The notes below the pieces were generated by a model. It saw nothing but the letters and a program-made list of their open reading frames with translations, ran no database searches and had not been told where the DNA came from. From Marinobacter sp. X15-166B (GTDB lineage Bacteria; Pseudomonadota; Gammaproteobacteria; Pseudomonadales; Oleiphilaceae), in the NCBI RefSeq assembly GCF_001752365.1, contig NZ_MEIY01000001.1:1313044-1377043 (forward strand): a DNA stretch of 64,000 nt, in the 5' to 3' direction. Positions 1-9,538 of this stretch are shown here, in pieces. Position 1 is the stretch's first letter. Every line of letters starts with the position of its first letter. Made by a program: the position numbers and the translations under genes.

Positions 1-157
1 GATTCCGGGCCTGCAGAAAGTGGCCCAGGCTGCCGGTCGGGTGATTCGCACCCCGGACGATCGGGGCGTCATCTGGCTGATCGACGACCGGTTTTTACAG
101 CCGCCGGTCCGCGCCCGGTTGCCGGACTGGTGGTTTGGCCCGGAGGCCGCCCATTGA
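1..157 (+). CDS. DinG/YoaA-type ATP-dependent helicase, C-terminal fragment
   Basis: Partial gene entering from the left edge; only the last 51 codons are present, in the frame starting at base 2, ending at the TGA at 155-157. The visible residues contain a superfamily-2 helicase motif VI (QAAGRVIRTPDDRG) followed by VIWLIDDRF, the pattern of the Rad3/XPD-like DinG and YoaA helicases, which unwind DNA during repair. The remainder of the protein, including the Walker A motif and iron-sulfur cysteines, lies outside the window, so DinG cannot be told from YoaA. It converges on the thioesterase gene on the opposite strand 28 bases away. Confidence 0.75.
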   Translation, partial: IPGLQKVAQAAGRVIRTPDDRGVIWLIDDRFLQPPVRARLPDWWFGPEAAH

Positions 158-185
158 AGTCCGGGGTGACGGTGCATCGCCGGTA

Positions 186-578
186 TTACTCGATCAGATG
201 TCGGGCGAGCGCGTCCCGGACCCCGGCCGGGATGGGCACGGATTTCTCGGTGGCGTAATCGAAATGAATCAGGACCGAGGTTCCCCGTGCGATCGGTTTG
301 CCGTCTTGCCAGGCCTCCTGGATCACCTGCAAGGAACTGTTGCCGATCTTGCCAATGCCGGTACGCACCTCGACCGGCAGCTGCCAGTAGCTTTGCGCCA
401 GAAAATCCACCTCCACCCGGGCAATAATCAACGGCCAGGTTTTGACCTCCAGAGTGGGGTGAAAAATTTCGAAGATGGGCGTGCGCGCCTGCTCAAACCA
501 GACCGGCATAGTGGTGTTACTGATGTGCCCGAGGGCGTCGGTGTCGCTGAACCGGGGCTGGAGCTCGAGATAAAACAT
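186..578 (-). CDS. acyl-CoA thioesterase, 4HBT (YbgC/FadM-like) family
   Basis: A 130-residue single hot-dog-fold protein, the normal length for the family. Near the N-terminus it has FSDTDALGHISN, which matches the 4HBT active-site pattern (D-x-x-GHxxN), followed by a WFEQAR helix. Proteins of this type hydrolyse acyl- or aroyl-CoA esters in the cytoplasm; the substrate cannot be read from sequence. It lies about 100 bases downstream of the IclR regulator on the same strand and may be co-transcribed with it, which would fit a CoA-recycling role beside the 3-oxoadipate genes, but that is inference. Confidence 0.8.
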   Translation of the reverse strand: MFYLELQPRFSDTDALGHISNTTMPVWFEQARTPIFEIFHPTLEVKTWPLIIARVEVDFLAQSYWQLPVEVRTGIGKIGNSSLQVIQEAWQDGKPIARGTSVLIHFDYATEKSVPIPAGVRDALARHLIE

Positions 579-676
579 GCAGTCTGTCCTTTGGGCTGAA
601 ACCGCCTACTGTACAGGTGTTTGCCTGGGCTTTCGGCGTTGGGGGCAAGTTTGCCGGGAACCGGCACGGAAGCCAG

Positions 677-1456
677 TTAACTGGTCAGTCGTTTGACCGC
701 ATCGGCCGCCTGTTGCAGACGAGGCAGGTACACGTCCATGAGCGTGTCCATGTCGACCCGCGCGGCGTTGGTGCTGATGTTGATCGCCCCCAGCAACTCG
801 CCACTGCCGGCGAACACCGGGACGGCTGCGGATCTCAGTCCGGAATCGAGTTCCTGATCCAGAATGGCGTAGCCCTGCTGGCGAACCTTGTTTAATTCCT
901 GCTCCAACACAGCCGGGCTGAGTACGGAGGAGGCGGTATACGGCTCAAGCTGCACCCGGGCCAGATAAGCTTGCAATTCAGCGTCCGGCAACGCGGCCAG
1001 CAACACCCGTCCCATGGAGGTGTAGGCCGCCGGCAGTCGGGTACCCACCGACAGGGTAATGGCCATCAACCGGTGGCGTGCCGACGACCGCACCACGTAC
1101 ACCACGTCGTCGCCGTCCAGCACCGCCAGCGACGAGGATTCACCCAGTTCGGTGGTAATGTCTTCCAGATATTGCTGAATCACCGCCCGATACTGGTTGG
1201 AGGCCTGGTAGGCGTAACCCAGCTGCAGCACCCGGGGGGTCAGTTCGAACTGGCGACCGATACGCTTGACGAACCCCAGGGCGTGGAGAGTCAACAAAAA
1301 GCGCCGGGCCTTGGCCCGGTCCATGTTGGTGCGTGCCGCCATCTCACTCAGGGTCATCCGGGGATGCTCGGCGTCAAACGCCTGCAAGACCTCAAGACCC
1401 GACGCAAGGGCGCCCACATAATCCCGATCTCCCGGTGCAAGAACATGTTCGTCCAT
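677..1456 (-). CDS. IclR-family regulator, PcaR/PcaU/PobR type
   Basis: About 259 residues: an N-terminal winged helix (LEVLQAFDAEHPRMTLSEMA, then TNMDRAKARRFLLTL) and a C-terminal IclR effector domain containing GESSSLAVLDGDDVVYV and the GLRSAAVPVFAGSGELLGAINIS segment. An in-frame ATG exists at 1471, but AAGGAG lies between it and the ATG at 1456 at good spacing, so 1456 is chosen. Regulators of this subgroup sense beta-ketoadipate-pathway intermediates and activate or repress pca/pob genes. The gene is divergent from catI-catJ-pcaF; the roughly 200-base gap carries a palindrome and direct repeats typical of PcaU/PcaR operators, so control of that operon is very likely. Confidence 0.85.
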   Translation of the reverse strand: MDEHVLAPGDRDYVGALASGLEVLQAFDAEHPRMTLSEMAARTNMDRAKARRFLLTLHALGFVKRIGRQFELTPRVLQLGYAYQASNQYRAVIQQYLEDITTELGESSSLAVLDGDDVVYVVRSSARHRLMAITLSVGTRLPAAYTSMGRVLLAALPDAELQAYLARVQLEPYTASSVLSPAVLEQELNKVRQQGYAILDQELDSGLRSAAVPVFAGSGELLGAINISTNAARVDMDTLMDVYLPRLQQAADAVKRLTS

Positions 1457-1508
1457 TCTGTCTCCTTCCACACCTGTAACAATCTGAATCCGCCCATCAT
1501 ATCAGCTG

Positions 1509-1617
1509 GTTCGTGAGACGAACATTCGTGCACATGGGCCATTAACGGAAAACTTGTGCTTGACGACACATTTATTACCACGTCATCATGTTCGCATATA
1601 AAACTCATGTTCGCATA
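1509..1617. promoter_or_regulatory. Predicted IclR operator cluster between iclR gene and catI
   Basis: An inverted repeat GTTCGT-GAG-ACGAAC at 1509-1523 is followed at once by the half-site ATTCGTG (1524-1530). Further on is a 13-base direct repeat TCATGTTCGCATA at 1586-1598 and 1605-1617, whose cores again contain GTTCG. Palindrome plus extra direct half-sites is the known operator layout for PcaU/PcaR-type IclR proteins. The same palindrome arms recur at 8505-8519. Confidence 0.65.
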
Positions 1618-1654
1618 GAGAACTTCCAGGATACGCCACAATGGAGACACTCTG

Positions 1655-2470
1655 ATGGCTGATTTTCTTTCCCTGCAGGAAGCGGTAAGCACGCACATCA
1701 ATCACGGCGACACCGTAGCGATGGAAGGCTTCACCCACCTGATCCCCTTTGCCGCCGGTCATGAAATCATCCGCCAGGAAATCAGGGACCTTACCCTGAT
1801 CCGCATGACACCGGATCTGATTTACGACCAGATGATCGGTGCCGGGTGTGCCAAAAAGCTGATATTTTCATGGGGCGGCAACCCCGGTGTGGGTTCGCTG
1901 CACCGCTTGCGGGATGCGGTTGAAAAGGGCTGGCCCAACTCCATTGAAATACTGGAACACAGCCACGCCGCCATGGCCTGTGCCTATGAGGCCGGAGCGG
2001 CCGGACTGCCGTTGGCGGTGCTGCGCGGTTACATCGGCAGCGATCTGCCCAAGGTGAACGAGCAGATCAAGTTTATCGAGTGCCCGTTTACCGGCGAGCG
2101 TCTGGCCGCCGTGCCGTCCGTGCGTCCGGATGTCACCGTGATTCACGCCCAGCGCGCCGACCGCAAAGGCAACGTCCTGATTGAAGGCATTGTCGGCATT
2201 CAGAAAGAAGTGGTGCTGGCCGCCAAACGCAGCATCGTCACTGTTGAAGAAATCGTGGATGACCTGAACGCGGGTGTAAACGCCTGCGTGCTGCCCTCCT
2301 GGGCGATCACGGCCATCGCCGAGGCTCCGAAAGGCGCCAGCCCCTCCTATGCGCTGGGGTATTACGAGCGCGACAACGCGTTTTATCAACAATGGGACGG
2401 CATTGCCCGCGATCGTGAAACCTTCCAGACCTGGTTGCAAGAGAACGTATTTAACAAGGGAGCTGCGTGA
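1655..2470 (+). CDS. catI: 3-oxoadipate CoA-transferase, subunit A
   Basis: A 271-residue family I CoA-transferase alpha subunit. It has an N-terminal GDTVAMEGFTHLIPFAAGHEI segment for CoA binding and a SWGGNPGVGSLHRLRDAVEKG stretch typical of the CatI/GctA branch, which is longer than the 230-residue PcaI branch. With subunit B it moves CoA from succinyl-CoA to 3-oxoadipate, the penultimate beta-ketoadipate step. Its TGA shares one base with the ATG of catJ, so translation is coupled. The IclR gene and its operators lie upstream and pcaF follows, which supports 3-oxoadipate over glutaconate as substrate. Confidence 0.85.
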   Translation: MADFLSLQEAVSTHINHGDTVAMEGFTHLIPFAAGHEIIRQEIRDLTLIRMTPDLIYDQMIGAGCAKKLIFSWGGNPGVGSLHRLRDAVEKGWPNSIEILEHSHAAMACAYEAGAAGLPLAVLRGYIGSDLPKVNEQIKFIECPFTGERLAAVPSVRPDVTVIHAQRADRKGNVLIEGIVGIQKEVVLAAKRSIVTVEEIVDDLNAGVNACVLPSWAITAIAEAPKGASPSYALGYYERDNAFYQQWDGIARDRETFQTWLQENVFNKGAA

Positions 2471-3243
2471 TGAGCCTTGAATACACCGCTTCGGAAATGA
2501 TGAGTATCACCGCCGCCCGGGCACTGACCAACGACATGACCTGCTTCGTCGGTATTGGTCTGCCCAGTGAGGCCGCCAACCTGGCGCGTCTGACCCATGC
2601 GCCTGACATCACCCTGATTTACGAATCCGGTACCCTGCAGACCCGGCCGGATGTGTTGCCCCTGTCCATCGGCGACGGCGAATTGTGCGAATCGGCGCTG
2701 ACCACGGTGTCCGTGCCGGAAATGTTCCGCTACTGGCTGCAGGGCGGTCACATCAGCGTCGGCTTTCTGGGCACCGCCCAGATTGACCGGTACGCCAACC
2801 TGAACACCACCCTGATTGGCGACTACCGGGCACCCAAGGTGCGCCTGCCCGGCGGCGGCGGTGCCCCGGAGATCGCCACCAACGCCCGGGAAGTGTTCAT
2901 TACCGTCAAGCACTCCAAACGCACCTTCGTAAAGGATGTGGACTTTGTGACCACGGTGGGCTTTGGCCGCGATGGCAAGGCCCGTGAGCAGGTACCCAAC
3001 ATAGGCCGCGGCCCCACGGTAGTGATTACCGATTTGTGCATTCTCAAGCCCGAGCCGGGCACCAACGAACTGGTGGTCACCGCGCTGCATCCGAACGTCA
3101 CCCGGGAACAGGTGATCGAGGCCACCGGCTGGGAGATCCGCTTTGCGGAGGCGCTGGCTACGACCCCGGAGCCAACCAGCAACGAACTGGAAGTCTTGCG
3201 TGACCTCAAGGCACGCACCCACGCCCATCACGCCGGACAATAA
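2470..3243 (+). CDS. catJ: 3-oxoadipate CoA-transferase, subunit B
   Basis: About 257 residues, the usual CatJ length. It contains the YESG motif ([14 protein letters not shown]) carrying the catalytic glutamate that forms the covalent glutamyl-CoA thioester, and [15 protein letters not shown], a typical glycine-rich segment. An in-frame GTG lies just before the chosen ATG at 2470; the ATG overlaps the catI stop. It forms the heteromeric enzyme with CatI and is followed directly by pcaF, whose upstream ATG overlaps the catJ stop. Confidence 0.87.
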   Translation: MSLEYTASEMMSITAARALTNDMTCFVGIGLPSEAANLARLTHAPDITLIYESGTLQTRPDVLPLSIGDGELCESALTTVSVPEMFRYWLQGGHISVGFLGTAQIDRYANLNTTLIGDYRAPKVRLPGGGGAPEIATNAREVFITVKHSKRTFVKDVDFVTTVGFGRDGKAREQVPNIGRGPTVVITDLCILKPEPGTNELVVTALHPNVTREQVIEATGWEIRFAEALATTPEPTSNELEVLRDLKARTHAHHAGQ

Positions 3244-3254
3244 TGAGGAACCGT

Positions 3255-4457
3255 ATGAACAACGTATATCTTTGCCATCCACGCCGCTCGGCCATCGGCC
3301 GCTTCAGCGGTACCCTGGCCAGCGTGCGTCCGGATGACCTGGCCGCGGATGTTTTCAAAGCCGTGCTGGCCCAGGCACCCGATCTGGATCCGGCCGCCAT
3401 TGATGAAGTCATGATGGGCTGCGCCAACCAGGCCGGCGAAGACAACCGCAACGTGGCCCGTATGTCAGCATTGCTGGCCGGCCTGCCCATTTCGGTCCCC
3501 GGCACCACGCTCAACCGCCTGTGCGGTTCCGGGATGGATGCGGTCGGCACCGCCTTCCGCGCCATTCGTGCCGGTGAAATGGACCTGGTGCTGGCCGGCG
3601 GCGTCGAATCCATGTCGCGGGCTCCCTACGTGATGGGCAAGGCCGACAACGCCTTTTCCCGGGGCCAGAAAATCGAGGACACCACCATTGGCTGGCGCTT
3701 CGTCAACCCGCTGATGAAACAGCAGTACGGCATCGATGCCATGCCCGAAACAGCCGAAAACGTCGCCGAACAGTTCAACGTATCGCGGGAAGATCAGGAT
3801 CTGTTCGCGTTGCGTTCCCAGGAGAAGGCGGCCCGGGCTCAGCAGGACGGCGTTTTTGCCGAAGAAATCGTGCCGGTGTCCATTCCGCGCCGCAAACAGG
3901 ACCCACTGGTGTTCGACACCGATGAGCATCTGCGCAGCACCTCGCTGGAAAAACTGGCGGCCCTGCCGGCCCCGTTCCGTTCCGGCGGCAGCGTCACCGC
4001 CGGCAACGCCTCCGGCGTGAACGATGGCGCCGCCGCCATGCTGGTGGCCAGCGAAGCCGCCGTGACCACCCACGGCCTCAAGCCCCTTGCCAGAATTCTG
4101 GGCATGGCCACCGCCGGGGTAGAGCCGCGCATCATGGGCATAGGCCCGGTACCGGCGGTACAAAAATTGTTGGAGAAACAGGGCCTCAGCCTGGCCGACA
4201 TTGACGTCATCGAACTCAACGAAGCCTTCGCGGCCCAAGGTCTGGCGGTGATGCGCGAGCTGGGCATCGCCGACGACGACCCCCGGGTGAACCCCAACGG
4301 TGGCGCCATTGCCCTGGGCCACCCACTGGGTATGTCCGGCGCCCGTCTGTTGCAGACTGCTGCCCACCAGCTGCAGCGCAGCGGTGGCCGTTATGCCTTG
4401 TGCACCATGTGTGTGGGCGTCGGTCAGGGTATTGCTACCCTCATTGAGCGGGTCTGA
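3255..4457 (+). CDS. pcaF: 3-oxoadipyl-CoA thiolase
   Basis: A 400-residue thiolase, the normal length. It starts [11 protein letters not shown] like PcaF proteins. The nucleophilic cysteine is in [14 protein letters not shown], the catalytic histidine in [17 protein letters not shown], and the second active-site cysteine in [10 protein letters not shown] near the C-terminus. It cleaves 3-oxoadipyl-CoA with CoA to succinyl-CoA and acetyl-CoA, the last beta-ketoadipate step. An earlier in-frame ATG at 3243 overlaps the catJ stop, but GAGGAA sits just ahead of the ATG at 3255, so that start is used. Third gene of the catI-catJ-pcaF operon. Confidence 0.93.
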   Translation: MNNVYLCHPRRSAIGRFSGTLASVRPDDLAADVFKAVLAQAPDLDPAAIDEVMMGCANQAGEDNRNVARMSALLAGLPISVPGTTLNRLCGSGMDAVGTAFRAIRAGEMDLVLAGGVESMSRAPYVMGKADNAFSRGQKIEDTTIGWRFVNPLMKQQYGIDAMPETAENVAEQFNVSREDQDLFALRSQEKAARAQQDGVFAEEIVPVSIPRRKQDPLVFDTDEHLRSTSLEKLAALPAPFRSGGSVTAGNASGVNDGAAAMLVASEAAVTTHGLKPLARILGMATAGVEPRIMGIGPVPAVQKLLEKQGLSLADIDVIELNEAFAAQGLAVMRELGIADDDPRVNPNGGAIALGHPLGMSGARLLQTAAHQLQRSGGRYALCTMCVGVGQGIATLIERV

Positions 4458-4499
4458 CCAAGCTCGACACACAGTCGTAGCGCAACGTATCGGACCAAT

Positions 4500-4537
4500 A
4501 GCAGCGAGGGGGGGGCCGTAGCATTCCCCTCGCTGCT
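4500..4537. terminator. Strong hairpin between convergent pcaF and aldehyde dehydrogenase genes
   Basis: Perfect 12-base arms AGCAGCGAGGGG / CCCCTCGCTGCT with a 13-base loop. There is no clear T-run on either side, so it is a stem-loop probably serving as a shared transcription end rather than a classical terminator. Confidence 0.5.
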
Positions 4538-4544
4538 GGTACGA

Positions 4545-6011
4545 TCAGAACGGGTACTGGCGCGGTGCCCGCTGCACACTCACCCATTGCACGGTGGTAA
4601 ACTCGTCAATGGCCCAGTTGCCGTTGAAACGGCCCAGTCCGGAGTTTTTCTCACCGCCGAAGGGCATGTGGGCTTCATCATTCACCGGCATGTCGTTGAC
4701 GTGGGTCATCCCGGAGCGGATCTGCCGGGCGAACCGCGCTCCACGCTCCGGATCACCACTGAACACCGCACTGGAAAGGCCAAAATCGGTGGCGTTGGCC
4801 AGCTCCAGGGCGTGCGCTTCGTCCCGGGCTTTGTGAATGCCCACCAATGGCCCGAAAATTTCCTCCCGGCTGAGCTCCATGTCGGGGGTGACCTCACCGA
4901 ACACATGGGGCGGCAGCAGTTGTCCGTCCACCTCACCTTCCAGCAATACCCGGGCGCCCTGTTGTTTCGCGGTAGCGATTTTTTGCTGCAACCCCTCCAG
5001 CTGGGACGGGTTGATGATGGGGCCAATGCTGGTGTCACCGGCGGCCGGATCCCCCACCCTGAGGGTTTGTGTGTGGGCCACAAAGCCGGCCACAAATTCG
5101 TCGTAGCGGCTCTGATCGACAATGATCCGGTTGATTGCCATGCAAATCTGCCCCTGATGCAGAAAGCTGCCGAACACCGCAGCTTTGACCGCCTGATCGA
5201 TGTCCGCATCATCCAGCACCACGAACGGGCTGTTGCCCCCCAACTCCAGAGCCACTTTTTTGAGATGCCGGCCCCCGGTGGCGATGGTACCGATCTGCTT
5301 GCCCACCGGCGTGGACCCGGTAAAGGAAATCAACGCCGGCACCGGATGGGCCACAAAACTCTCACCGATGGCCGCGCCGGAACCGACGATCACGCTCAGC
5401 AACCCCGCGGGCAGACCGGCTTCTTCAAACATGCGCGCAATCAGCAAGCCGCCGCTGACCGGGGTGTCGCTGGCGGGTTTGAGCACCACGGCATTGCCGA
5501 GCGCCAGAGCGGGCGCAACGGAGCGCTGCGACAGGTGCAGCGGAAAGTTCCAGGGACTGATCACCCCCACCACGCCCAGCGGCCGCCGGTCGACCTGGTT
5601 TTCTTTGCCGGGTACATCACTGTCCATGGTCATGCCATGGGCCCGGGCGGGCATGCTCGCCGCTTCCAGGGTAATGCCCCGGGCACTGCCCCATTCGATG
5701 GTGGCTTTCAGGCGGGTGCTGCCCGACTCGCGAATCAGCCAGTCAATGATTTCATCCTTGCGCGCATCGAAAATCGCCACCACCCGGTGCAGCAGCGCCG
5801 CCCTCTCCGCGGGCGGTGTTTGCGCCCACGCCACCTGCGCCTCGGCCGCCTTCCGGTAGGCCTGATCGAGGTCGGCGGCGGTGGCTGCACGTAATGCGGT
5901 CAAGGTCTCACCGGTGTACGGATTGGTCACTCTGATGGTTTCATCGCCACCACCTGCACGCCACTCTCCGGCCAGCGACTGGAACTGAAAACCCTGATAA
6001 GCCTCTGTCAT
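4545..6011 (-). CDS. NAD(P)-dependent aldehyde dehydrogenase, aromatic-aldehyde (vanillin-dehydrogenase) type
   Basis: About 488 residues with all ALDH hallmarks: SPWNFP with the oxyanion asparagine (about N155), ELGGNSP with the general-base glutamate (about E256), and GQICMA with the catalytic cysteine (about C290). The C-terminal [19 protein letters not shown] resembles vanillin/benzaldehyde dehydrogenases such as Bacillus YfmT. This is a family-level similarity, so oxidation of an aromatic aldehyde to its acid is probable but not proven. An ATG at 6023 abuts GGGAGG with no spacing; the ATG at 6011 is placed better. It converges with pcaF and sits 23 bases downstream of the methyltransferase gene, probably in one transcript. 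Confidence 0.83.
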   Translation of the reverse strand: MTEAYQGFQFQSLAGEWRAGGGDETIRVTNPYTGETLTALRAATAADLDQAYRKAAEAQVAWAQTPPAERAALLHRVVAIFDARKDEIIDWLIRESGSTRLKATIEWGSARGITLEAASMPARAHGMTMDSDVPGKENQVDRRPLGVVGVISPWNFPLHLSQRSVAPALALGNAVVLKPASDTPVSGGLLIARMFEEAGLPAGLLSVIVGSGAAIGESFVAHPVPALISFTGSTPVGKQIGTIATGGRHLKKVALELGGNSPFVVLDDADIDQAVKAAVFGSFLHQGQICMAINRIIVDQSRYDEFVAGFVAHTQTLRVGDPAAGDTSIGPIINPSQLEGLQQKIATAKQQGARVLLEGEVDGQLLPPHVFGEVTPDMELSREEIFGPLVGIHKARDEAHALELANATDFGLSSAVFSGDPERGARFARQIRSGMTHVNDMPVNDEAHMPFGGEKNSGLGRFNGNWAIDEFTTVQWVSVQRAPRQYPF

Positions 6012-6034
6012 CGTAATTCCCATCCTCCCAACGG

Positions 6035-6835
6035 TCAGGCCGCCACGCGCTTGGCCGGGGCCGCTTGCTTGCTGCTTTCTGCCGCCACCAGCTGGTCGTC
6101 CTCAAACCGCATGACAAAACTGTCCGCCGCAGCGGCGTCGTTTTCCTGGATCACCAATTCCAATAACGCACCCTGTAACAGCGCACTCTGCAGCTTGGCG
6201 GGGCGGCCTTCCACCCAGGCTTTGCCGGTGACCTGCTGGTACTTCTGTTTCAGTTCCACCCGGTATTCCTTGCCGTCCGTGCCCTGCCAGTGCCAGCTAC
6301 CGGCCACCGCTGCCGGCACAATCCATTTGTACAAACGCACGCCACTGAAGTTCAGCTGCTCATCGGCCTTCCAGTCGCCCATGTTGAACGCGTGGGACAC
6401 TATGCGAGCCCCCGGGCGCAATTCGGACAACAACCGGGGACGTAATTCCACATTCACCGAATCCAGCAGGTAAAGCGTTACCACGGTCGCTTCGCTGAAA
6501 TCGGCGGTTAACAGATCACCTTCGACGAAATCGACCAGATACTCCACCCCGGTATCCCCGGCGTACTCCATGGCATCCGCAATCCGGGCCGGATCCATAT
6601 CCACACCGACCCCCCGGGTGCTTCTGTTCAGCGCGGCAGCAACCACAATGCGACCATCCCCGCAGCCCAGGTCATAGAGCACGTCCTTGCGGCCCACATA
6701 GGCAAAATCCAGCATGGCCTCGACCACCTTTTCATCCGTCGGCACATAAGGCACATCCAGATACAGGTCCGGCTCCATGGAATAGCCGTCGAAATCAAAG
6801 TCCAGGTCACCGTCAAACTCTAGATCGCTAAACAA
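6035..6835 (-). CDS. class I SAM-dependent methyltransferase
   Basis: The protein has a Rossmann SAM-binding motif [18 protein letters not shown], preceded by [17 protein letters not shown]. Motif II is [11 protein letters not shown] and an acidic motif is [12 protein letters not shown]. The N-terminus is unusually acidic (alternating D, F, E, G). The open frame extends to 6856, but GAGGTG lies 8 bases before the TTG at 6835, so that start is preferred; an ATG about 50 bases further in ([14 protein letters not shown]) is a third option. Substrate unknown. It is on the same strand as the aldehyde dehydrogenase downstream and follows the MFS gene, so all three may be one operon. Confidence 0.7.
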   Translation of the reverse strand: MFSDLEFDGDLDFDFDGYSMEPDLYLDVPYVPTDEKVVEAMLDFAYVGRKDVLYDLGCGDGRIVVAAALNRSTRGVGVDMDPARIADAMEYAGDTGVEYLVDFVEGDLLTADFSEATVVTLYLLDSVNVELRPRLLSELRPGARIVSHAFNMGDWKADEQLNFSGVRLYKWIVPAAVAGSWHWQGTDGKEYRVELKQKYQQVTGKAWVEGRPAKLQSALLQGALLELVIQENDAAAADSFVMRFEDDQLVAAESSKQAAPAKRVAA

Positions 6836-6985
6836 AAATGGACACCTCAAAATCAAGTGGTTACAAACTTGGGCACTATGGCGGTGTTGTTTGCCAATGG
6901 GTGCAGAAGAGACTGAAGCAGTGCTTCATTGTTGGCCAAAGCACCCGGGAAGGCAATGTTACCGCCCTGAACGCCGGGGCGGGCA

Positions 6986-8209
6986 TCAGGATTTCCCCAT
7001 GGGGGCGTCTCCAACCCCCACGGCGCCCGACACCCGGCGGCTGAGACGCAGCCACAGCACCGCCAGGATCACCAGCGCCACAGGCACCAGCATGGTCATG
7101 TTCAGGCGCTGCCAGCCCAGCTGGTGCAGCAGCGACCCCGACATCAGCGACCCCATGGCCACCAGCGTAAAGATCGCCAGGTCGTTGACGCCCTGCACCT
7201 TGCCCCGCTCGGCTTCGGTGTGCACGCTGGCGAGCAGGGTGCTGGCCCCCACAAACAGGAAATTCCAGCCCACCCCGAGCAACACCAGAGCACACCAGTA
7301 GTGGCCCAGACTGTCGCCCAGTGTGGCGGTGAGCGCGGACAGAGCGAGCAGCGCACTGCCACTCAAAAGAATACGACTGACCCCGAACCGGGCGATCAGG
7401 CCACCGGTCACAAACGAGGGCGCAAACATGCCGAGGACATGCCATTGCATGATGAATGCCACCTGCCCCATGTCAAACCCGCTGGCGCGCATGGCCAGTG
7501 GGGTCGCGGTCATCACCAGGGCCATGACGGCATAACCCACGGCCCCGGCGGTCAGCGCGACCAGAAATGCCGGCTGCGCCGCCACCCTGGCCAGCGGCCG
7601 GCCCACCTCCCCCGGTTGCGGTTCGCCACGGGCGGGCACTTGCAGCCGGGTGAGCACGGTGATCGCCAGCAGGGCGAGCAGCGCGATCACCAGATAGGGC
7701 CCCCCCATGGGCACCCGGGCAATCAGATTGATGGTGCTGCTGGCGCTCCAGGGGCCGAGAAAGGCCGCCACCACCCCTCCGGCCATGACGTAGGAAATCG
7801 CCCGACTGCGAAACGCCGGACTGGCCACATCCGCTGCCGCGAACCGGTAGTACATGGCGAAGCCCTGGTACAAACCGAGCAACAGACTGCCCACGCAGAA
7901 CAGCCAGAATGAGCCCACCGCAATGGCCGCAAAGCTCAACAGCCCGCCGGCCACTCCACCCAGGCTGGCGCCGGTGATAAACCCGCTGCGACGGCCCACG
8001 CGTTTCATTAACAGGGAGGCGGGCAGCGTGGAGAAGACAGTACCCACCATCATCGCGGCAATGGGCAGGGTCGCCAGATCCGGATCGGGGCTCAGCGCCT
8101 GGCCGACCACTCCGCTCAGCGTCATCACCGTGATGGACGCCACCATGAACAGTATCTGGCTGATCACCAGGACCGCGACATTACGCTTTTCAAGACGGTA
8201 CGAGTCCAC
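6986..8209 (-). CDS. MFS transporter
   Basis: A 407-residue inner-membrane protein with about 12 hydrophobic segments. A cytoplasmic loop LLMKRVGRRSGFITG between helices 2 and 3 matches the MFS signature (R-x-GRR). The middle loop after about residue 200 is charged (RLQVPARGEPQPGEVGRP), separating two six-helix halves. It probably exports or imports a small organic compound; direction and substrate cannot be told. It is the first gene of a possible leftward operon with the methyltransferase and aldehyde dehydrogenase. Confidence 0.8.
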   Translation of the reverse strand: MDSYRLEKRNVAVLVISQILFMVASITVMTLSGVVGQALSPDPDLATLPIAAMMVGTVFSTLPASLLMKRVGRRSGFITGASLGGVAGGLLSFAAIAVGSFWLFCVGSLLLGLYQGFAMYYRFAAADVASPAFRSRAISYVMAGGVVAAFLGPWSASSTINLIARVPMGGPYLVIALLALLAITVLTRLQVPARGEPQPGEVGRPLARVAAQPAFLVALTAGAVGYAVMALVMTATPLAMRASGFDMGQVAFIMQWHVLGMFAPSFVTGGLIARFGVSRILLSGSALLALSALTATLGDSLGHYWCALVLLGVGWNFLFVGASTLLASVHTEAERGKVQGVNDLAIFTLVAMGSLMSGSLLHQLGWQRLNMTMLVPVALVILAVLWLRLSRRVSGAVGVGDAPMGKS

Positions 8210-8504
8210 GGAACACTTTCTCCTCGGTTCACTCGGATCCGGACACCGAACCGCGCACGTCCGCTGCAGCGGCCGCGCTGGCGTGTGACGAAGGCCCCTG
8301 ACACGCGGATCCGGCGGGTGTTGGGGTAAATCGCAAGGCCGAATTGGAAGGGCGTGGTTAGCGCCGTTGCAAGCCGGCGAATTGGCCCATGGTGTCGAAA
8401 ACCATGACGCCCCAGTCAGCCAGTAAACGATTGTTTTGTCAAATTGAGGAAAGGCCAGACTGGTGTTGAACCGGGGTCAGCCAAAACGATTCTTCATCCA
8501 ATTC
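8210..8504. other. Intergenic region between divergent MFS and hydroxyacyl-CoA dehydrogenase genes
   Basis: About 300 bases with no coding sequence that I can support; promoters for both flanking genes are expected here and the right end carries the IclR-type operator listed next. Confidence 0.5.
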
Positions 8505-8536
8505 GTTCGTAGAACGAACGCAAGTTCGTGTAATAT
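8505..8536 (+). promoter_or_regulatory. Predicted IclR operator and promoter of the hydroxyacyl-CoA dehydrogenase gene
   Basis: Inverted repeat GTTCGT-AGA-ACGAAC at 8505-8519, then an extra direct half-site GTTCGTG at 8524-8530 and a -10-like TAATAT at 8531-8536. The palindrome has the same arms and spacing as the one at 1509-1523 beside the iclR gene, so the same regulator probably binds both. Confidence 0.6.
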
Positions 8537-8635
8537 AGCCGCATCCAATCCATCACTGACCGTGTTCAGTGCGACACCCATACCGGGCTGGCTGACACAG
8601 AGCCCGGGCGGGGCGAACAGAAGGAAGGACAAGCG

Positions 8636-9538
8636 ATGCAAATCGAATCATCACGCGCGGCGATAGTGGGTGCCGGCACCATGGGCACCACTCTGGCCAA
8701 ATTAATGGTCGCGCAAGGCGTTAGCGTCACCCTGGTCGACACCAACCCCGGGGTGCTGGAAACCAGCCGGTTGAGCCTGGGGGACTGCGCCGCCTCCGTG
8801 TGCTTCACGACTGAATTAACCGCGGCGCATCGTCCGGATTATGTGATCGAGAGCGTACCCGAAATCACCGCTCTCAAGCAGGAGGTGGTGGCCCAGATTG
8901 AATCCCGGGTGCCTGATTCCACCCTCATCATGACCAACACCTCCGGCATCCCGATCGATGACATCGCCAGTCGCATGCGTTTACCGCAACGGTTCCTGGG
9001 GGCGCACTTCTTCAACCCGGCGGACATTGTCCCGGCAGTCGAGGTGGTTCCCGGCCACCGGACTGAGGCGACGGTTATCGAGGCGGCCTGCGCCTGGCTG
9101 GCCCAGCTGGGCAAACGCCCGGCGGTACTGAACACCTGCGTGCCGGGATTCGTTGCCAACCGGATCCAGCACGCGGTGATGCGGGAGTGCCTCGCTTTGT
9201 TGGAGCAAGGCGTGGTGGAACCGGAGGCCCTGGATGACATAGTGCAGTACTCCATCGGGGTGCGCATGGCGCTGAACGGTCCCCTGCGGCAGCGTGATCT
9301 GAACGGCCTCGATACTCACCTGAACATCGCCCGCTACCTCTATCCGGATCTGGATGCGCGCGACACGCCCGCGGCCTTGCTGGCCGATTACGTGGCCGAG
9401 GGACGCTTGGGGGCCAAGGCCGGGCAAGGCTTTTTCCAGTGGAGCGAGGAATCCCGTGCGCAGTCCCAGGCGCAGGAACGGGTCGACCTGCACCGCATTA
9501 TTGCCATTGCCCTGCAACAGGACCGCACCCGCGCCTAG
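8636..9538 (+). CDS. 3-hydroxyacyl-CoA dehydrogenase family protein
   Basis: A 300-residue protein with an N-terminal NAD-binding GAGTMG (Rossmann), the serine-containing NTSGIPIDDIA, the catalytic-histidine segment GAHFFNPADIVPAVEVVPG, and VPGFVANRIQ at the start of the C-terminal helical domain. The layout is that of stand-alone (PaaH/Hbd-like) enzymes that oxidise 3-hydroxyacyl-CoA with NAD. The gene stands alone; the operator upstream resembles that of the 3-oxoadipate genes. This suggests it feeds a 3-oxo-CoA into the adjacent thiolase pathway (inference). It ends 4 bases inside the convergent LysR gene. Confidence 0.87.
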   Translation: MQIESSRAAIVGAGTMGTTLAKLMVAQGVSVTLVDTNPGVLETSRLSLGDCAASVCFTTELTAAHRPDYVIESVPEITALKQEVVAQIESRVPDSTLIMTNTSGIPIDDIASRMRLPQRFLGAHFFNPADIVPAVEVVPGHRTEATVIEAACAWLAQLGKRPAVLNTCVPGFVANRIQHAVMRECLALLEQGVVEPEALDDIVQYSIGVRMALNGPLRQRDLNGLDTHLNIARYLYPDLDARDTPAALLADYVAEGRLGAKAGQGFFQWSEESRAQSQAQERVDLHRIIAIALQQDRTRA

